In this document: one piece after another, positions 12,210-24,616 of the stretch
Layout of the letters: the number at the start of each line of letters is the position of its first letter
How positions within the stretch are numbered: the first letter of the stretch is position 1
Source of the DNA: Podocnemis expansa
Lineage: Eukaryota; Chordata; Testudines; Podocnemididae
Assembly (NCBI GenBank): GCA_007922195.1
Contig: ML681963.1
Span: forward strand, 53,805,228 to 53,869,227
DNA: 64,000 bases
Direction: 5' to 3'
Notes under the pieces: generated by a model
What the model was told of the DNA's origin: nothing
The model's database searches: none
The model's input: only the letters and a program-made list of their open reading frames with translations
Translations under genes and position numbers: made by a program

Positions 12210-12389
12210 CAATGTTCCCTCTAATTATTTGTAGGCTGTGAATGCAAAAAATTTCTTTGCACAAAAAAATTCCTTGGTGGGCACCAATATTGGCATTATT
12301 GAATTTTTTTGTGCACACTTTATTTTGTTGTGTGCTTGGGTTTCATGACGTGTGTGTGCGCACATGCATACAGCTTAGAGGGAACAGTG
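12210..12389 (-). mobile_element. 180-bp hAT MITE, 8-bp TSD GCTGGCAG
   Basis: Begins CAATGTTCCCTCTAA and ends TTAGAGGGAACAGTG. Perfect direct repeats GCTGGCAG lie at 12202-12209 and 12390-12397. Read in reverse complement it matches the element at 45619-45803 along its length, including the GTGTGCACAAAAA core and TGTGCGCACA words. It is non-coding; mobilisation must have used a hAT transposase supplied elsewhere. Confidence 0.93.
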
Positions 12390-12734
12390 GCTGGCAGTCA
12401 ATGGAGAGCATAGCAAATGGGTGTGTCATGCTCTTATTACCCCAAACCCAGAAAGCAGATTGTTTCATTAACTTTCAGGGTCCCACTTTTTTGCAGGAAG
12501 CTACTGTTACCTTGGATACCAATCATTTCAATGAACTGTTAGAAAGGTTGGTAAATCTGTACCTCCTCTTGTGTCAGACCTGAGTTGTATGTGAGGTTTT
12601 AAACTCTCAGCCCCTGAACCTAATAGTAAGGCACAAGGGAGTTATTCATCAGAGATGGGGTGCCAGTGCAAGAGTGACATACATCAGTTGAATTAAGCTG
12701 AAACCTGCAGCCAAGGTGATTAGCATCAGCAGAA

Positions 12735-12870
12735 GGAAGGATGGTGTAGTGCTTGATGTGCTAGATCGAGGTGCTGATGCCCTGGATTCAACTCCCATCT
12801 CCACCACAATTTTCCTTTGTGAGGTAGGGGGACTTGCTAGTCAAAGGAGTATAAGAAAACTACCTGACTT
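12735..12870 (+). repeat. tRNA-headed SINE fragment, sense
   Basis: 'gtgtagtgcttgatgtgctagatcgaggtgctgatgccctggattcaactccc' gives a box-A and box-B order ending in GGATTCAACTCCC. The following 'ttcctttgtgaggtagggggacttgc' is a diverged body. Confidence 0.55.
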
Positions 12871-13664
12871 CATAAAGTTCTCTAAAATAGCATGGGGGGT
12901 GGGCTGCATTAATAGATCCTCACTACAGGACTGATCAATGGGTGAGTACCACTTTGACCATGCTGCCAGGATGCCTGTTGACACCCCACTGTTGCCTTAC
13001 CCATTACTCAGGTCTCCACTCTGGGCTTCCTGTCCCCCTCCTCCCGATGATAGCAACGCAAGGAACCATGCTCCTGTAAATCTTCTGCCCCCTCAGATTA
13101 ACTCTGCCTTCTTCCCCTTAATTCAAAATCCAGTGCAAACAGCTCTTTTTAGCTGAATTTTTCACAAGCATATAGGCAAGTTGATGTGCTTATGCTGAAA
13201 CCAATGGACACTTTCCTGTCAGGTTCAAAGGGAGCAGAATTGGGTAAAAGGCTCACCCAAAGCTGGTGGGGGGGGGGTGTTGGTCAAATTCTTCAGGAAT
13301 TTGGCTCCCTTCCTCACTTAGTGGCATCTGCCTCTCCTCTGTCTATCCACTGCCCAAGGGACAAGGGGATTCTGCCAAGTGAAATAGCTCTGTGTTCTTC
13401 CCCTGGACTCTCCTTTCTTTCTAAATGTCATCTCCAAGACAGATCCTCAGCTGGTGTAAAATGGAATGATCCTCTTGAGTACCATGAAGCTAGGCCTCTT
13501 GGTGCCTGTTGCTTTTCTCCTTTAACCCTCTCCCCCCTTATTTGCTCTCCTTCTCTACTTTTTGATGTATCTGAACTCTGCAAAGACTGAAACCCTGAGG
13601 GCCAGATTTTCCCAAAACTACCAAAGAGATTTAGAAGCAGTCATTGGGATGTCCATAGTATCTT

Positions 13665-13865
13665 GCCCTCATTACTGCAGTTATCTTCACACCACCCTGT
13701 GAGGCAGGGCAGAGCAATCATCCCCCTGTTAGACAGGGGCATGTGAGGCATAGTGAGGGTCCATGACTTGCCCAAGGCCACATAGGAAGTTTGTAGTACT
13801 GGGGGGAATTGCACTCAGATCTCTGAATTTGTTTAGTACCCCACCCACTAGCCTTGCTCCGTAGC
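13665..13865 (-). repeat. SINE (MIR/Cry-like), antisense
   Basis: 'cacaccaccctgtgaggcaggg' followed by 'gacttgcccaaggccacataggaagt' and 'cactagccttgc' is an antisense full-body copy. Compared with the other copies the central 'cattttacagatgaggaaactgag' part has decayed. Confidence 0.7.
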
Positions 13866-13869
13866 CCCC

Positions 13870-16270
13870 TCCTGTACTTGTGTGAATCTGGCCACAACAC
13901 TCCAGTTGGTCCATAGTCTGGTAAAGAAAGCATCATACTGTCTTATTCAGTGGAATTAACCCCTCAGGCGAGGTGGGATTGTCAGATTAATTCTCTGGAA
14001 CTCTACTTGCTTTGGGCATACAGTTTATCTGAGGTACAGCTTCCCCTGTGCCTATCAAATGCCACCTCACTCCCTTCCTCACATCCCATTTCACACAGTG
14101 CTATCAGCACCACGTCCTGCTGTCAGCATCCTGGAGAGATTACTGTCATCACACAGAAAGAAGTCCCTCTGTGTTGAAGAAAGCAGTGCAGCAAGAGCTA
14201 CTGAAGAAAAGCTCTTCATGTAAAGGTTTGGACAATTATTTTTGGTTTGCTTTGGTCAAATTTCATGGCTGATGCAGTTTTTGATTTATGTGCTTGGAGA
14301 GTCCTTTGCAGCACTGGAGAAGGCCAGATTGCTCTAATTAAACAAACCCAACTCTTCAGAGATGCCCTCTCTTCTTTTAATGACTCTGGCCTGTCCAGCT
14401 TATGCTGATGGTAAACAAACTAAACTGATTGGCTTTCACTTTCCAGTCCTCATCATAAACAGACTCTGGATCTGACAGCTGCCTGACAAGCCATTAAGAT
14501 CATTTGATCACTGTCACAATAAATCTCACCTACTTTACACAATGCACTAACCCTCTCTTTGCTGCTGAAGTGATAAAACACAGGTTCTAATGACACAGTG
14601 CATTGGGGAATTATTTCTGAGTGGCTTTTTTGGTAAAATCAGAGCATCAGGCTGAGATTGAGGCCTTATGGTACTTGGCTCACTACAGTCCTTGTGCTAA
14701 AGATCTTGCACCCTAAACAAAGGACAGGAGGGGAAACAGAGGTTGTGAATTGTCCAAGGGATTTGTCCAGAGCTGGAAATAGGGGACTATTTCTGAGTAC
14801 AAGGACCTTTGGGCCTAAAACAGTGGTGTGGGGGTGGGGGAAGGCTGTAGGTTAGACATTGGCACATCATCTATGAAAGCTCAGGTTGGGGTTCTGCTGG
14901 AGGAGCCTGTTGGGCTAGACAGGAAGTGCTAGCGAGCAAGACCTGAGTGGTGGCCCCCTACAGCCTACTGATTTGGCTTGTGCTACTGTATAAACCAGAA
15001 AGCCAGACTGGGGTCTGGGGAGCTGCCTCAGAAATGATATGGGCTGTCTGTGAGCTCATGCTGTGGACCCTAGATGGTGGCCACTGAGTCTGGTTTGTCC
15101 CTGACTTTGCTACTTGTCAGCTGCTTGTTACCCATCTTGAACCTGATTCTGCTACATGCCTTCCACTTGCAACTTGATGCCAGATCCTAGTATCCTGATC
15201 TGACTTGACCCTGACTCTACTATTTGGCCCAGGCTTGTAGCCTGGCCTTGGTACAGTGACAACATCCCCTGTCTCTTCTGTGCCTGGATTTAAGCATATG
15301 TTGCGGTCAATGCCCTGAACCAGTTTTTGATTTCCACTTGGTAATGGACAGCAGTGAGCCAAACTTCAAAGGCTTGAGCGTGAGTTCAGTTCAGCTCTGC
15401 ATCCAAACATTTGACTGTCTCTACCCATTGCTTATGGTTCTCAGTCACTGAACACAGGTGGGACACATACCATAGCCATCAAAGGAGGAGACGTGTCAAA
15501 TTCTGACTTTGTGCAAAGGAAAGGAATATATACTGCAGGCTTGTGAATTATTAAAGCATTATCTAGAGCCATCTTCATCACAAATACGCCCAGTTTTGGC
15601 ATGCCATGCCATGGACCTACACATGGTGTCATATGGCTTCAGCATCGAGGCCATGCTTCTTATTCATTTGTTACAATTGGATCAACAACAGTTTATTTCT
15701 GTTCTTCTGTCAACTTGTCCCAGGCTGGCAGTCTATGGCCATGTTCTGTATTTGTGGACATAACAAAGATGTACATAGAGCTGAACAAAACCCAATGAGC
15801 AGCAGTTCAAGCCAGACAAATACAAAAGAGAAGCAAAATGAAGAAATTTAACAGCATGAGTGATTAGCCATGGAACCAATGGCTAGGAGAAGCAGGGGAT
15901 TCTCCATCTCTTGGTGTCTTCAGATCCAGGCAGGCTGCTCTTCCAGATGTTGCTTGAGCTACACACATGGCTGGGCTCGGTGCAGGGGTAAGTGTGTGAG
16001 CATCTCTGCTTATGTTTATATAGGCAATGTAACTAGATGACTAACTGGTCTCTTCTTGCCTTGAAATCACTAAATCTACAGTGAAGAGGAGCAAAAGCCT
16101 GCAGGAGGCATTTGCCTGCCTGGCCTACCTCAGCCCCTCCAATGGCATAAAGGGGCTAAGTCATAGGAGAATTGCAGCAGTAATGTACAGCTTATACCAT
16201 TAGCCTTATTAAGTTCCCATTTTGATGACTGGTCTGGTTCCTGGTCCTGTCTTCTATCTAATGCATCTTA
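13870..16270. other. Gene-free stretch; possible conserved block at 14250-14620
   Basis: No gene. 14250-14620 is repeat-poor and AT-rich with TCTAATTAAAC and ATTAAGATCATTTGATCA words, the look of many vertebrate conserved non-coding elements; this is only a suggestion. 14695-14790 resembles an antisense SINE body. 15090-15290 has several loosely repeated 'gactctgctacttg' phrases. Confidence 0.35.
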
Positions 16271-16272
16271 AT

Positions 16273-16855
16273 CAGAAGTTAAAGTAAGGGGGAACACACC
16301 AGAATGCCATTCTGGGGCCCATATTTTAAGGGGCTCAGTGCTCCGGGGGGCCCCTAAAAATAGAATGTGGAGCTGGAATGCTGCATTCAGGGGCCCACCT
16401 TTGAAAAATAGCAGGCCCCAGAATGCAGTGTTCTGGGTCTACGTTCTATTTTTAGGGGTCTGAATGTTGGGCCCCTAAAAATAAGACCCCGGAGCGGTGT
16501 TCCGCTGCCTTCCAGCAGGCAAGGGAGGGAATGGGGGCAGAGGCTAAGGGTGTTACTGGGGGCTCAGGCCCCACCCCAAACCGCTCCCCTTCCACTCCCC
16601 ACCCCCAACCTAGTCCTGCAGATTGGCTCCAGATGTGGCAGTGCCACCAGGACCTTGGACCTACTGCCCACATCTTCACAGCCACACTGCTGGTGAGTGT
16701 GAGGGAGGCCAGCTTGCACTGAGGGGGTATTGGGGGCAAGGGTGGGGTGCTGGCACAGGGAGGTAGGAGCTCAGGTCGGGGGGGCACTGGTGCTGGGAGG
16801 GGGCCCACTGGTGTGGGAGCATTCTGGGGTCCCCCAAATTGTACTTTAACCCCTG
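16273..16855. mobile_element. Non-autonomous hAT element, 8-bp TSD ATCTTAAT
   Basis: Starts CAGAAGTTAAAGTAAG and ends TGTACTTTAACCCCTG. Perfect direct repeats ATCTTAAT occupy 16265-16272 and 16856-16863. The 583-bp interior has several inverted copies of CTATTTTTAGGGG and GGGGCCC, including arms at 16446-16458 and 16472-16485, followed by a GC-rich tract. The same family is seen at 1-124 and 56517-57065. Open frames in the GC-rich part are not credible proteins. Confidence 0.92.
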
Positions 16856-17014
16856 ATCTTAATCCTGTAACCATCCCATACACCTTGATCTAGACACTCT
16901 GCTGTGCTGCATGTGTCTTTCCTCTAAACAGAACCCTGCAAAGCTTTATTTTCCAGAGCACTTTTCATGCAAATTGTCTTCCTGCTCCCAAACCTCTTTG
17001 CATAATTAAACTAG

Positions 17015-17571
17015 TGTGATGAAGTAAGAAACCTCTTGGCTACTGTGGGATGCCAGAGACAATAACCCAAGTGTTCTTTTCTGTTCCTGTATTTTGATGG
17101 TGGGTGATGGGACATGGTGGTGTGATAACTATGGGAACCACTGGGGGTGGGGGAAGGGGCTTTAGACAAACTTTACCTGGACCCCCTGTGGGTAACACAG
17201 TTTGTGGCTGGTTTAGACCATGAGCAGGGAAGCTGGCTGGGAGGAGAACAAAGGGCTGGGAGGGGAGGAGAGGGTAGAAGGAAGATGGTGGGAGGTCTGA
17301 GAGGCAGGATCTCTGGGACTCTTCCTGGGGGTTTACTGCTAGACCTGCTGGTTGATCTGAAAGCCAGCTGTCCTAGCTGCTGTGCAAACTGGATTGTTAA
17401 ACTGGACCCCACCCCAAAGGAGGCCAGACAGAGCAAGGATCGGAACCTCTGATCCTGGATTTGGGAGCTGGCTACAGATAGCGTGGAGACCCAGTGGATT
17501 CGGGAGAAGGCTCCACCTGATTGGCTGTGAACAGAGGGGATCCAAGAGTGCTTTCTGGGGTCTCCATGACT
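17015..17571 (+). mobile_element. Solo LTR, 5-bp TSD ACTAG
   Basis: Runs from TGTGATGAAGTAAG to TCTCCATGACT, with ACTAG on both sides (17010-17014 and 17572-17576). It is the reverse complement of the copies at 19842-20447 and 59939-60549. The direction is chosen because the 59.9-kb copy has AATAAA on this sense strand. This copy is the most diverged: its last base is T instead of A, and about 60 bp are missing near 17400, where the other copies have their AATAAA-bearing segment. No internal retroelement sequence adjoins it, so it is probably a product of LTR-LTR recombination. Confidence 0.9.
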
Positions 17572-17739
17572 ACTAGACACTGGCCAGCTTATGGTGCCAA
17601 AGACAGAAATTACTAGGGTTAAGGTACAATGCAATGAAAACCAGTTCAATAAGACCATTGTGCAATGACCCTTTTGGGTAACAAAGCTATTAGGCAGAGC
17701 ATGTCAGATACCCACATAGTCTCTGATTCCTACGATGCT

Positions 17740-17885
17740 ATCTGTGTACTGTTATGGCTCCTGTCCCCTCGCAATTCCATGCATTTATCTTCACAACACT
17801 CCTATGAATCAGGAAAGGTTATCTTCCATGTTGTACAGATAGAGAACTGGCACATGCAGAGAGATTGAGGCTACGTGAAGTGAAA
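17740..17885 (-). repeat. SINE fragment, antisense
   Basis: 'catgcatttatcttcacaacactcctatgaatcaggaaaggtta' followed by 'gtacagatagagaactggcacatgcagagagattgag' is an antisense SINE/MIR-type middle segment. Confidence 0.5.
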
Positions 17886-18089
17886 GTGTGATTGTAGCAC
17901 AAGTGTGCTATGTGGGCTAGTTTTAATCTAGTTAGCATGGGTAATGATGTTAATGCAGACCTGATGGCACAGGCTGGTGACCAAAGCAGGTATCCACTCT
18001 CCCTAGTAGGCTTGGTCACTAGCCAGTGCTGCCATATTTTAATTGATACTCAGGCTCTTGATGTTAAAGCTAACGTGGATGGGTCTGCC

Positions 18090-18310
18090 CCGGTACAGTC
18101 ACACTCTTGCTTTTTCCACAGAAAATTCCAATTTTTCAATGTATCAAAGCCTGAAATGTTTCCATTTTTAAGCAAAGTATTTGGGGCTTGGGGTGTTCAG
18201 TTTTTCCATGAACTATTGACATTGTCCACAGAATATATATAACCTTTTGTGAAAAATTTCATTTAGTTGAAAATTAATTTTCCATCCAAATCCATTTTTT
18301 GGATGGAAAA
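18090..18310. repeat. Degenerate AT-rich dispersed repeat
   Basis: Contains 'gaaaattccaatttttcaatg', 'gaaaaatttcatttagttgaaaat' and 'ccatttttt', the same style of words as 3950-4210, 21510-21660 and 25890-26230. Family unknown. Confidence 0.35.
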
Positions 18311-18479
18311 TGTCCAACCACCCCTCATACATATCACAACCTCAGGGTTATTGAACCTAAAAATATTGTAAGCCCTGTGGCCTTTATTCTCAGTGGCTTT
18401 GCGCTGAGTTAAAAAAAGCAGCAGTTCTAAGGTGCACAATGAGGTCCTGCACCATAACCAGGACTCCAAAGCACTGTAA

Positions 18480-19840
18480 TAATAAAATTAATAAATAATA
18501 CAATACAGCCATTGTGCTCAGTGGCTCTCACCTTTGCCCATGCTGTGATGAGTAGAATTACTCCCTATGCCACTATTACCCTTCTATATGAGCGCATTTG
18601 CTGCTAGAGTTGCAGAATAGAACATTAGGCCCCTATATTTCTTTTCACAGAAACAACCATGTGTAGTGAGTGACCAGTAGTATTTGATCCCAAGATCTTT
18701 GGTTCCAAAGTCTAGGCCTCCAGCACTTTAGCAAAAGAACTGCCTCTGGGATTGTCAAAGGACCTGTATAGATTCATGCACCCAAGGAGTTGTGCACCTA
18801 AGTTCCTTTTGGCTCCTGTAACGATTCGGGGACCTTCCTACAGCTTATGAATTCTGTTTGTTGTGAATTGTCTTATGGTGATCACTGTATGTGTTCTAGT
18901 CACTAGATGGGGACAGACACACCTAGCCAAGTGATTGCAGTGCTACCTGTGTTAGGTTAATCTCCTACCTTCTCTCAGCTGTGACAATGAAGCTAGACTA
19001 CAGTGTTCCAAGTAGGTTTTGTTTCCTGGGCCCTTTAGCACAGGTTTGTGGCATTCTGACTGCTAGAACATAGAGGAACGTGATGTACACTGTGCTATAC
19101 GCATTATGGGCACTGTATGTGTGTGCATGTGGTCCCAGCTGGTGATCATCTGGTTATTGCTGAAGCCTGAGAGTAGAGAGCTCTTGTCAATTACATGCTA
19201 GCTAGTTCAACAGAAAATGGTAAGTTCATCTAGTATGTGTTTTGTGCATCTTTACTCTCTGCTTTGTCTACCTCTACTCTGCTGGATGAATGCAGAATTA
19301 CTCAACTGTGTATCACAGACTCTGTACTGCTAGCAGAGATTCTCCTTTAGCCAACAAATTATTGGGAGAGGGAAGGAGGCTGTTTGTGCTTTTGGAAAAG
19401 AGTAGTCCACTTTCTGTCCTTTCTGTTCCTGTGAATTTCCAAAAGCTCATATGGCAGCAAAATAATATTCCTGGGTCCCTAAATGGCTTCATATTGCTAC
19501 CACATCCCCATTTTGAAGGTTGTGGTTTGCTTCAGCTGAGTCCTGCAATGGTGAGTTCCACAGGCAGATTATATGTGACTTTTTTAAAAGTTGCCAGCAT
19601 TCTCCTAGCTAGCTTAACATAGCCTGCCTCCATCCCTGTTACCATCCCTTTCAACCCTGCCTAGAATTGGGGTGGTCTACAGCAGAAATTGGAAAGGACT
19701 TAGCCAACCTCCAGAGGCCTTTCAGAGCTGCTAGGTTGTAAGCCCTTAATGAAGCTTTGAAGAAAGGAAGGGGACACAGACCCAAAGAAAAGGGAGAAGT
19801 GATTTGAATGAGAGCAACAGCAGAATAGCTAGCTAGCTAG
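18480..19840. other. Background; (TAGC)n tract at its right end
   Basis: No supported gene. The right end, 19827-19841, is a short TAGC microsatellite into which the next LTR is inserted. Confidence 0.5.
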
Positions 19841-19841
19841 C

Positions 19842-20447
19842 TGTCACGGAGAACCCAGAAAAGCCTCTTGGATCCCCTCTGTTCACAGCCCACCAGGGAC
19901 TCTGCTACGGTGGAGCTTTCTCCCATTCACCAGGGTCTCCACGCTACCTGTAGCCAGCTTCCCAAATCCAGGCCCAGAGAGTCTGATCCTTGCTCTGTCT
20001 GGTCTCCCTTGGGGGGGGGGGTTCCTCCCCCTACGAGGGTCCCAGCCGTCCCAATCAGCAGTGACACTCAGCCAGTGTAGCAGTCAGAGGGTTTAGTAGG
20101 AATCCACTTTGCACAGCAGCTAGGACAGTTGGCTCTCAGATCACCTAGGAGGGCAGACAGTAAACCCCCAGGACAAGCCCCAGAGGTCCTGCCCCTCCGA
20201 CCTCCATCTTCCTTCCTCCCTCTCTCCCCTTTGTTCTCCTCCCTCTCTCCAGCTGCCCTGCCCCTGGTCTAAACCGGCCACAACCTGTCACCCCTGGGGG
20301 GTCCAGGTAAGGTCACCCTAAAGCCTCTTCCCCCCTAGTGGTACCTATAGTTATCACACCCCTGTGTCCCATCACCAGAATACCATCACCCAAGAACAGG
20401 AAAAAGAAGAACCACAATAACCCAAGAGGTTTTCTTACTTCATCACA
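19842..20447 (-). mobile_element. Solo LTR, 5-bp TSD CTAGC
   Basis: Reads TGTCACGGAGAACCC to CTTACTTCATCACA on the plus strand, a TG...CA element. CTAGC lies at 19837-19841 and 20448-20452, but because the target is a TAGC microsatellite the duplication could equally be 9 bp. It is near-identical by eye to 59939-60549, even in its poly-G tract (about ten G near 20012), which suggests recent activity or conversion. Sense is taken as minus from the AATAAA in the 59.9-kb copy. It has no coding sequence. Confidence 0.9.
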
Positions 20448-20449
20448 CT

Positions 20450-22926
20450 AGCTAGCTAGCTAGGGGGGGAGCATAGCTTTTCTGTGGGAGACAGAAGGAA
20501 AAGGTGCCACACAAAAAAAGAGACAAATGTTCTGAGAAATCCCATGTGTTTAAGTCTAGCACAGTAACAGAGCCAGCTTTGAAGTCCCATCTCTTTTTGG
20601 AAACCTTTGAGGACAGAATAGTATGAATATGATTTACTTTTATCAAATAAAGGGACAAAGAATGCTAAAGGCTTGGACAGTTTAATTTCTGGTTTTCAGA
20701 ACCAAAAAAAAAAAAGACAGTGGCTTTGTGTTAAATTACTTTCTTCAAAAAAAAAAAAAAAAACTAACAACATGTCTAGTTGCAGTCAGAGATTTGCTGA
20801 ACAGCTGGGGATTTTTGACTCTGACGTATGTGACCATTCAAGAAATGGCAACTATAAAAGCAAAGGACCATGCTGCTGGAAAGGATCAGTTATGAACTTC
20901 CAAAAGCACTTCTGCTCCATTTACTCCTCCTTATTCATTCCTTGGCCAAAATACATCGAGGGTAAAACTTTCTAAAGCAATTTAGGAGACTTAAGAGCCA
21001 TTGACTTTCTACACTTGCTGCAATCACACTTCCCAGATGCAATGTGTACACAGGCTAAAATTTCTAGGGAAACATCACATGGTTCTTTTTGCTGTAGTAA
21101 GCTGCTCTTGGTTTTTCTTTTTCTTTTTTGTTTTTGTTGTTTGCAGTGCACTGTGGAAACAATTGTCTGACCTGAGAAGAAGTGCTGTTAGCTCAGTAAG
21201 TCCTGCAAATACAGCACTCCTGGCTTGGTTCATTTTGAATTTTGGCCTTTGTAATCAGCTTTATTTTCCATTTTCCTGCATCTGGCATCATTTGCAGCAA
21301 TGCAAAGCTGATGTAATAGGTCATCAAATCAACAAGGCAGCATTCCACACTCCCTTTACCTTGGTGTACCTGACTCTGCAAAGTGCAAGGTATTAGTGAA
21401 GCAGGCCCTCTGAGAGTGAGTTCCCTTTATCTTATGGGACTTCTACTGATTTAGTGAAAAGACAAGGATTTTAAGTCTTACTTGCAGAGCTGTATGTGGA
21501 GGGGGGATGTGGAGGTTTGTGCAAAAAATGGTTGCATTTTTTTGAGTGAAAAGAATGCAGTTTTCATTCACAATATTTACTGGTTTTCAATGAAAAACCC
21601 CAAATTTTCCAACACTTTTTAATTTGACACATTGTTTAGGTGGAGATTATTTTTCATGCACTTGAAGGCAAAACTGTGGTGGAAATGTGATTGCCAAGTG
21701 ACAGTGAGGAGGGAACTGGGCCAGACACATCATACTCATTGACCTGAAGGCCTGCATTTCCAAAAGGGTGCTTTGGACTTTAACTGCCTACATTTCTGGG
21801 TGCCCAACTTGAGTCATCTTAAAGGGGCCCATAGAACAGCCCTGTGAAAACCAAGTTTCTTTAAGGTGTCTTTTTTGGGCACTCAGAAAATGAGATTTCC
21901 AAAATCACTTCTAATAATTTTAGGCTTCTGGGACTAACTCCCCAGAGGTCCTTGGTACTCTAACTGCAGTGCCTAGCACCACTGGAAATCAGTCTTGGAA
22001 CTTTTCTCTAGCTCCTTCAGACAACAAACCCTTTAGGAAGGAAGAAACATTGCTAAGATAACAGATGCAAGAATTTGCAATAGGAGTCCAATGGGGAGAC
22101 TCTAGAGTGGTGACCCCACTTGTGGCTTTCTCATTATAGCCAAGAATGAGAACAGTGCCTTCGGCTCATGCTGTGTGGCATGAAGAGAGGCAGAGATAAT
22201 TAAGTAGTGCTAGGAATTCATTCCCCACTCAGACTGGTTCAGCAAAGGACAGACTAGTCCATCATGTTTTGGGTGACTTGCAGGAGCTTCCACATTCTAG
22301 TGTGGCAGTGGAAGGGGAGGAGGAATAGATGGAACCAGATCAGTGACTTAAGAGAAGCAGGGCCTGACAAGTCCTTGAAATGTGTCCAGCAATTAAAGAA
22401 TGTCATCCCAGCTTGGGGTTGTGGTTATGATCACGTGAATGCTTCCCAGACCTTAATGGGTAGGTCCCTCCCTCCATTGCTGGCTTAAAGCTAAGGGTGA
22501 CTTAAAATCAGATATGACCAAGAGAGAACACAATATTGCATAGTTGTGGTTGTGGCAGTGGGGAAATGGCTGGGGGCAAAGTGGCTGACAAAAGGGCCTG
22601 TCTCTGTGCATAAACTTCTCATGATCGATGTCTTGATTAGGAAGGGGAAATACATATGAGGATTTTATGGGCTTTTAGTAAACTGCTCTGCTGCTTATCA
22701 TTTGAAGGAGTTGTGTCCATGGCACTTGGAAGGATGGCTCACTGAAGGAGGGCCTGGATCTGTGTTGGTGCGAACAACCCTGTGCCAGTCTATCTGTAAA
22801 ATTCACCCCTGTGTAGAGGACCAGCAGAAGGTCTAGCCAGCTGTAAGCCCTGCTACAGGCTCTCAGCACATAGATAAATTTCATCCTGTCTGAGCATCTC
22901 CCCTAGTGAGGGGGCAGCCTCTAAAG
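20450..22926. other. Gene-free stretch with A and T tracts
   Basis: No gene is supported. A-tracts occur at about 20703-20714 and 20746-20763. 21510-21660 repeats the AT-rich words noted elsewhere ('tggttttcaatgaaaaacccc'). Confidence 0.5.
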
Positions 22927-23114
22927 CAGGGGTATCAAACTTGTGGCCAAATGGACGCATGTGGCCCCTAAAGTTATTTCTTGCAGCCTTCAACAACACT
23001 ATTGCTATCAATATTTGCAACAGCATTGTATGAAGAGGTTTCAGTGGTGCAGCCCTTGGGCTAACGTACTAGTTCTCATGCAGCATTTGTGGTGATTGAA
23101 GTTTGAGACCCCTG
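22927..23114. mobile_element. 188-bp hAT MITE, 8-bp TSD CTCTAAAG
   Basis: Begins CAGGGGTATCAAACTTGTGG and ends GTTTGAGACCCCTG, so the termini are inverted CAGGGGT.TCAAAC. Perfect CTCTAAAG repeats lie at 22919-22926 and 23115-23122. The CAGGGGTxxCAAAC terminus and 8-bp duplication are typical of hAT-Charlie-type non-autonomous elements. Confidence 0.93.
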
Positions 23115-23429
23115 CTCTAAAGCCTGAAAATTCACATGCACAGTCAGAACTGTTCTGCCCTCTGCAAACATCTTGAGCCTGCCCTTCTGGACTGGAAGTC
23201 TTATAAGAATGGGTTCCCTCTTCAGTTCAACTCCTGTGAAATGCTGAAGTTGATCACTACCCTGACGTCTGGAGTCCCATCACAGACAACTCCATTTCAC
23301 ATGGATGAAATGGCCCATGCTGGGGGACCCCAGTGCAGGAGCAGGCTCTTATTCAAGCATCTTTAATTTCTACCACATGCTCATAGATGGTTTCTCCTGC
23401 CCAGATTGTCATTGGTTTAGCAAGAGAGA

Positions 23430-23512
23430 GAAGAATGGTCAAGTGGTTAGGGTGCTGGTTTGGGACTCAAGGGAACCTGTTTACTTTAACAGAGATCGTG
23501 TATGACCTGGAG
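23430..23512 (+). repeat. tRNA-headed SINE, sense, cut by the CR1 fragment
   Basis: 'gaatggtcaagtggttagggtgctggtttgggactcaagggaacctg' has the box-A GTGGTTAGGGTGCTGG and the following arm of a tRNA-derived head. The body stops at the CR1 boundary ('gtatgacctggagtgc'). Confidence 0.6.
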
Positions 23513-24128
23513 TGCAAAAGCTGCCATGTGGGTCAGACCATGGTCCATCTTGCCTAATATCCTTGTCCAGCAGTTGTATGTACCAGAGCTTCACGGGGAG
23601 CGTATGGAACAGGTAATTATGGAGCAATTCATTTCTGTCTTCTACTCCCAGCTTCTGACTGTTAGAGGTTAAGGTTTTCCTCAAGTATGGGGTTGCATCA
23701 CTGACCCTCTTGGTTAATAGCCATTGATAGACCTATCCTTCATGAACATATCTAGTTCACTTTTGGTCTTTGACATCCCCTGGCAATGAGTTCCACAGAT
23801 TGTGTTATGTGGAAAAAGAATTTCCATGAGTTTATGTTCATATCTGCTGCTTGTTACACCAGAGTCCCTTGATGAAATTTTGTATTATGGAAAAGGCTAA
23901 ATAATATTTTTCTATTCACTTTTTTCCACACCATTCATGATTTTTATAGATGTCTAGCAAATCCTTAATTGTTTCTTTTCTAAGCTGAACAGTCCCTAAC
24001 TCTTTAAAATTCTCCTCCAAAGGAAGTCCTTCCATACCCTGGATCATCATTCTTGCCCTTTGTTGAAAATTCTCTAGTACCCCTATATTCTTTTTGAGAT
24101 GGGGCAACCAGAAATGCTGCCTTGCCAA
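23513..24128 (-). pseudogene. CR1 LINE 3' fragment (decayed end of the RT ORF plus tail)
   Basis: On the minus strand the frame 24128-23916 gives a protein with LPHLKKNIGVLENFQQRAR followed by MIQGMEGLPLEENF. This is the C-terminal part of the CR1 reverse-transcriptase ORF, which normally reads HLKKDI-LE-VQKRATKMI-GME-LPYEERL. Further on, minus-strand text encodes 'DRSINGY', the usual CR1 C-terminus. It continues to the 3' tail 'ggtctgacccacatggcagc' (antisense at 23515-23540). Stops and shifts occur throughout and the 5' part is absent, as is usual for CR1. The plus-strand copy at 30555-31895 is a different, less decayed subfamily. Confidence 0.8.
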
Positions 24129-24616
24129 GACACTGAGAAACTAAATATAAAAACCAAGAGGTGCTTGTAGAGAGATGCTCCCTAGCATGGGCCAGTGTTG
24201 TGTGAATTGGGGGACATGCCATAGAGAAGATCTAATATGGCTGCTGCATATGTACATACCTGTCTGTATAATTAAAGTTCTATTCCTCACTCATTCAGTA
24301 GTATGGTCTTTAATGAACCCTCAGGATCATTACAGTGCTCACATGCATATAAGTACCTAAAATCAGTAGATCGATTTTTAGTTGTATGGGGAAAAAGTTA
24401 TTTGAGTCATCACGAAATGAATTTCCTGAATTTACCAGGCTAATTCCTGCCCATTAGAAGGGTTCCCTATCACTACAAACAAGCAATCCACTTAAATACA
24501 TAAAGTGGATTCAGTGAGAATTTTTCCTTTATTATTCTAGAATTCCGTTTGCAAACGTTTCATGCATATGGGTGTCTTGCCTTTATCAGGAATGCTGCTA
24601 CTGGAATAGTACAGAT

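Noticed and set aside
16452..16883. 143-codon minus-strand frame
   Set aside because: Within the hAT element's GC-rich part and crossing its right boundary.
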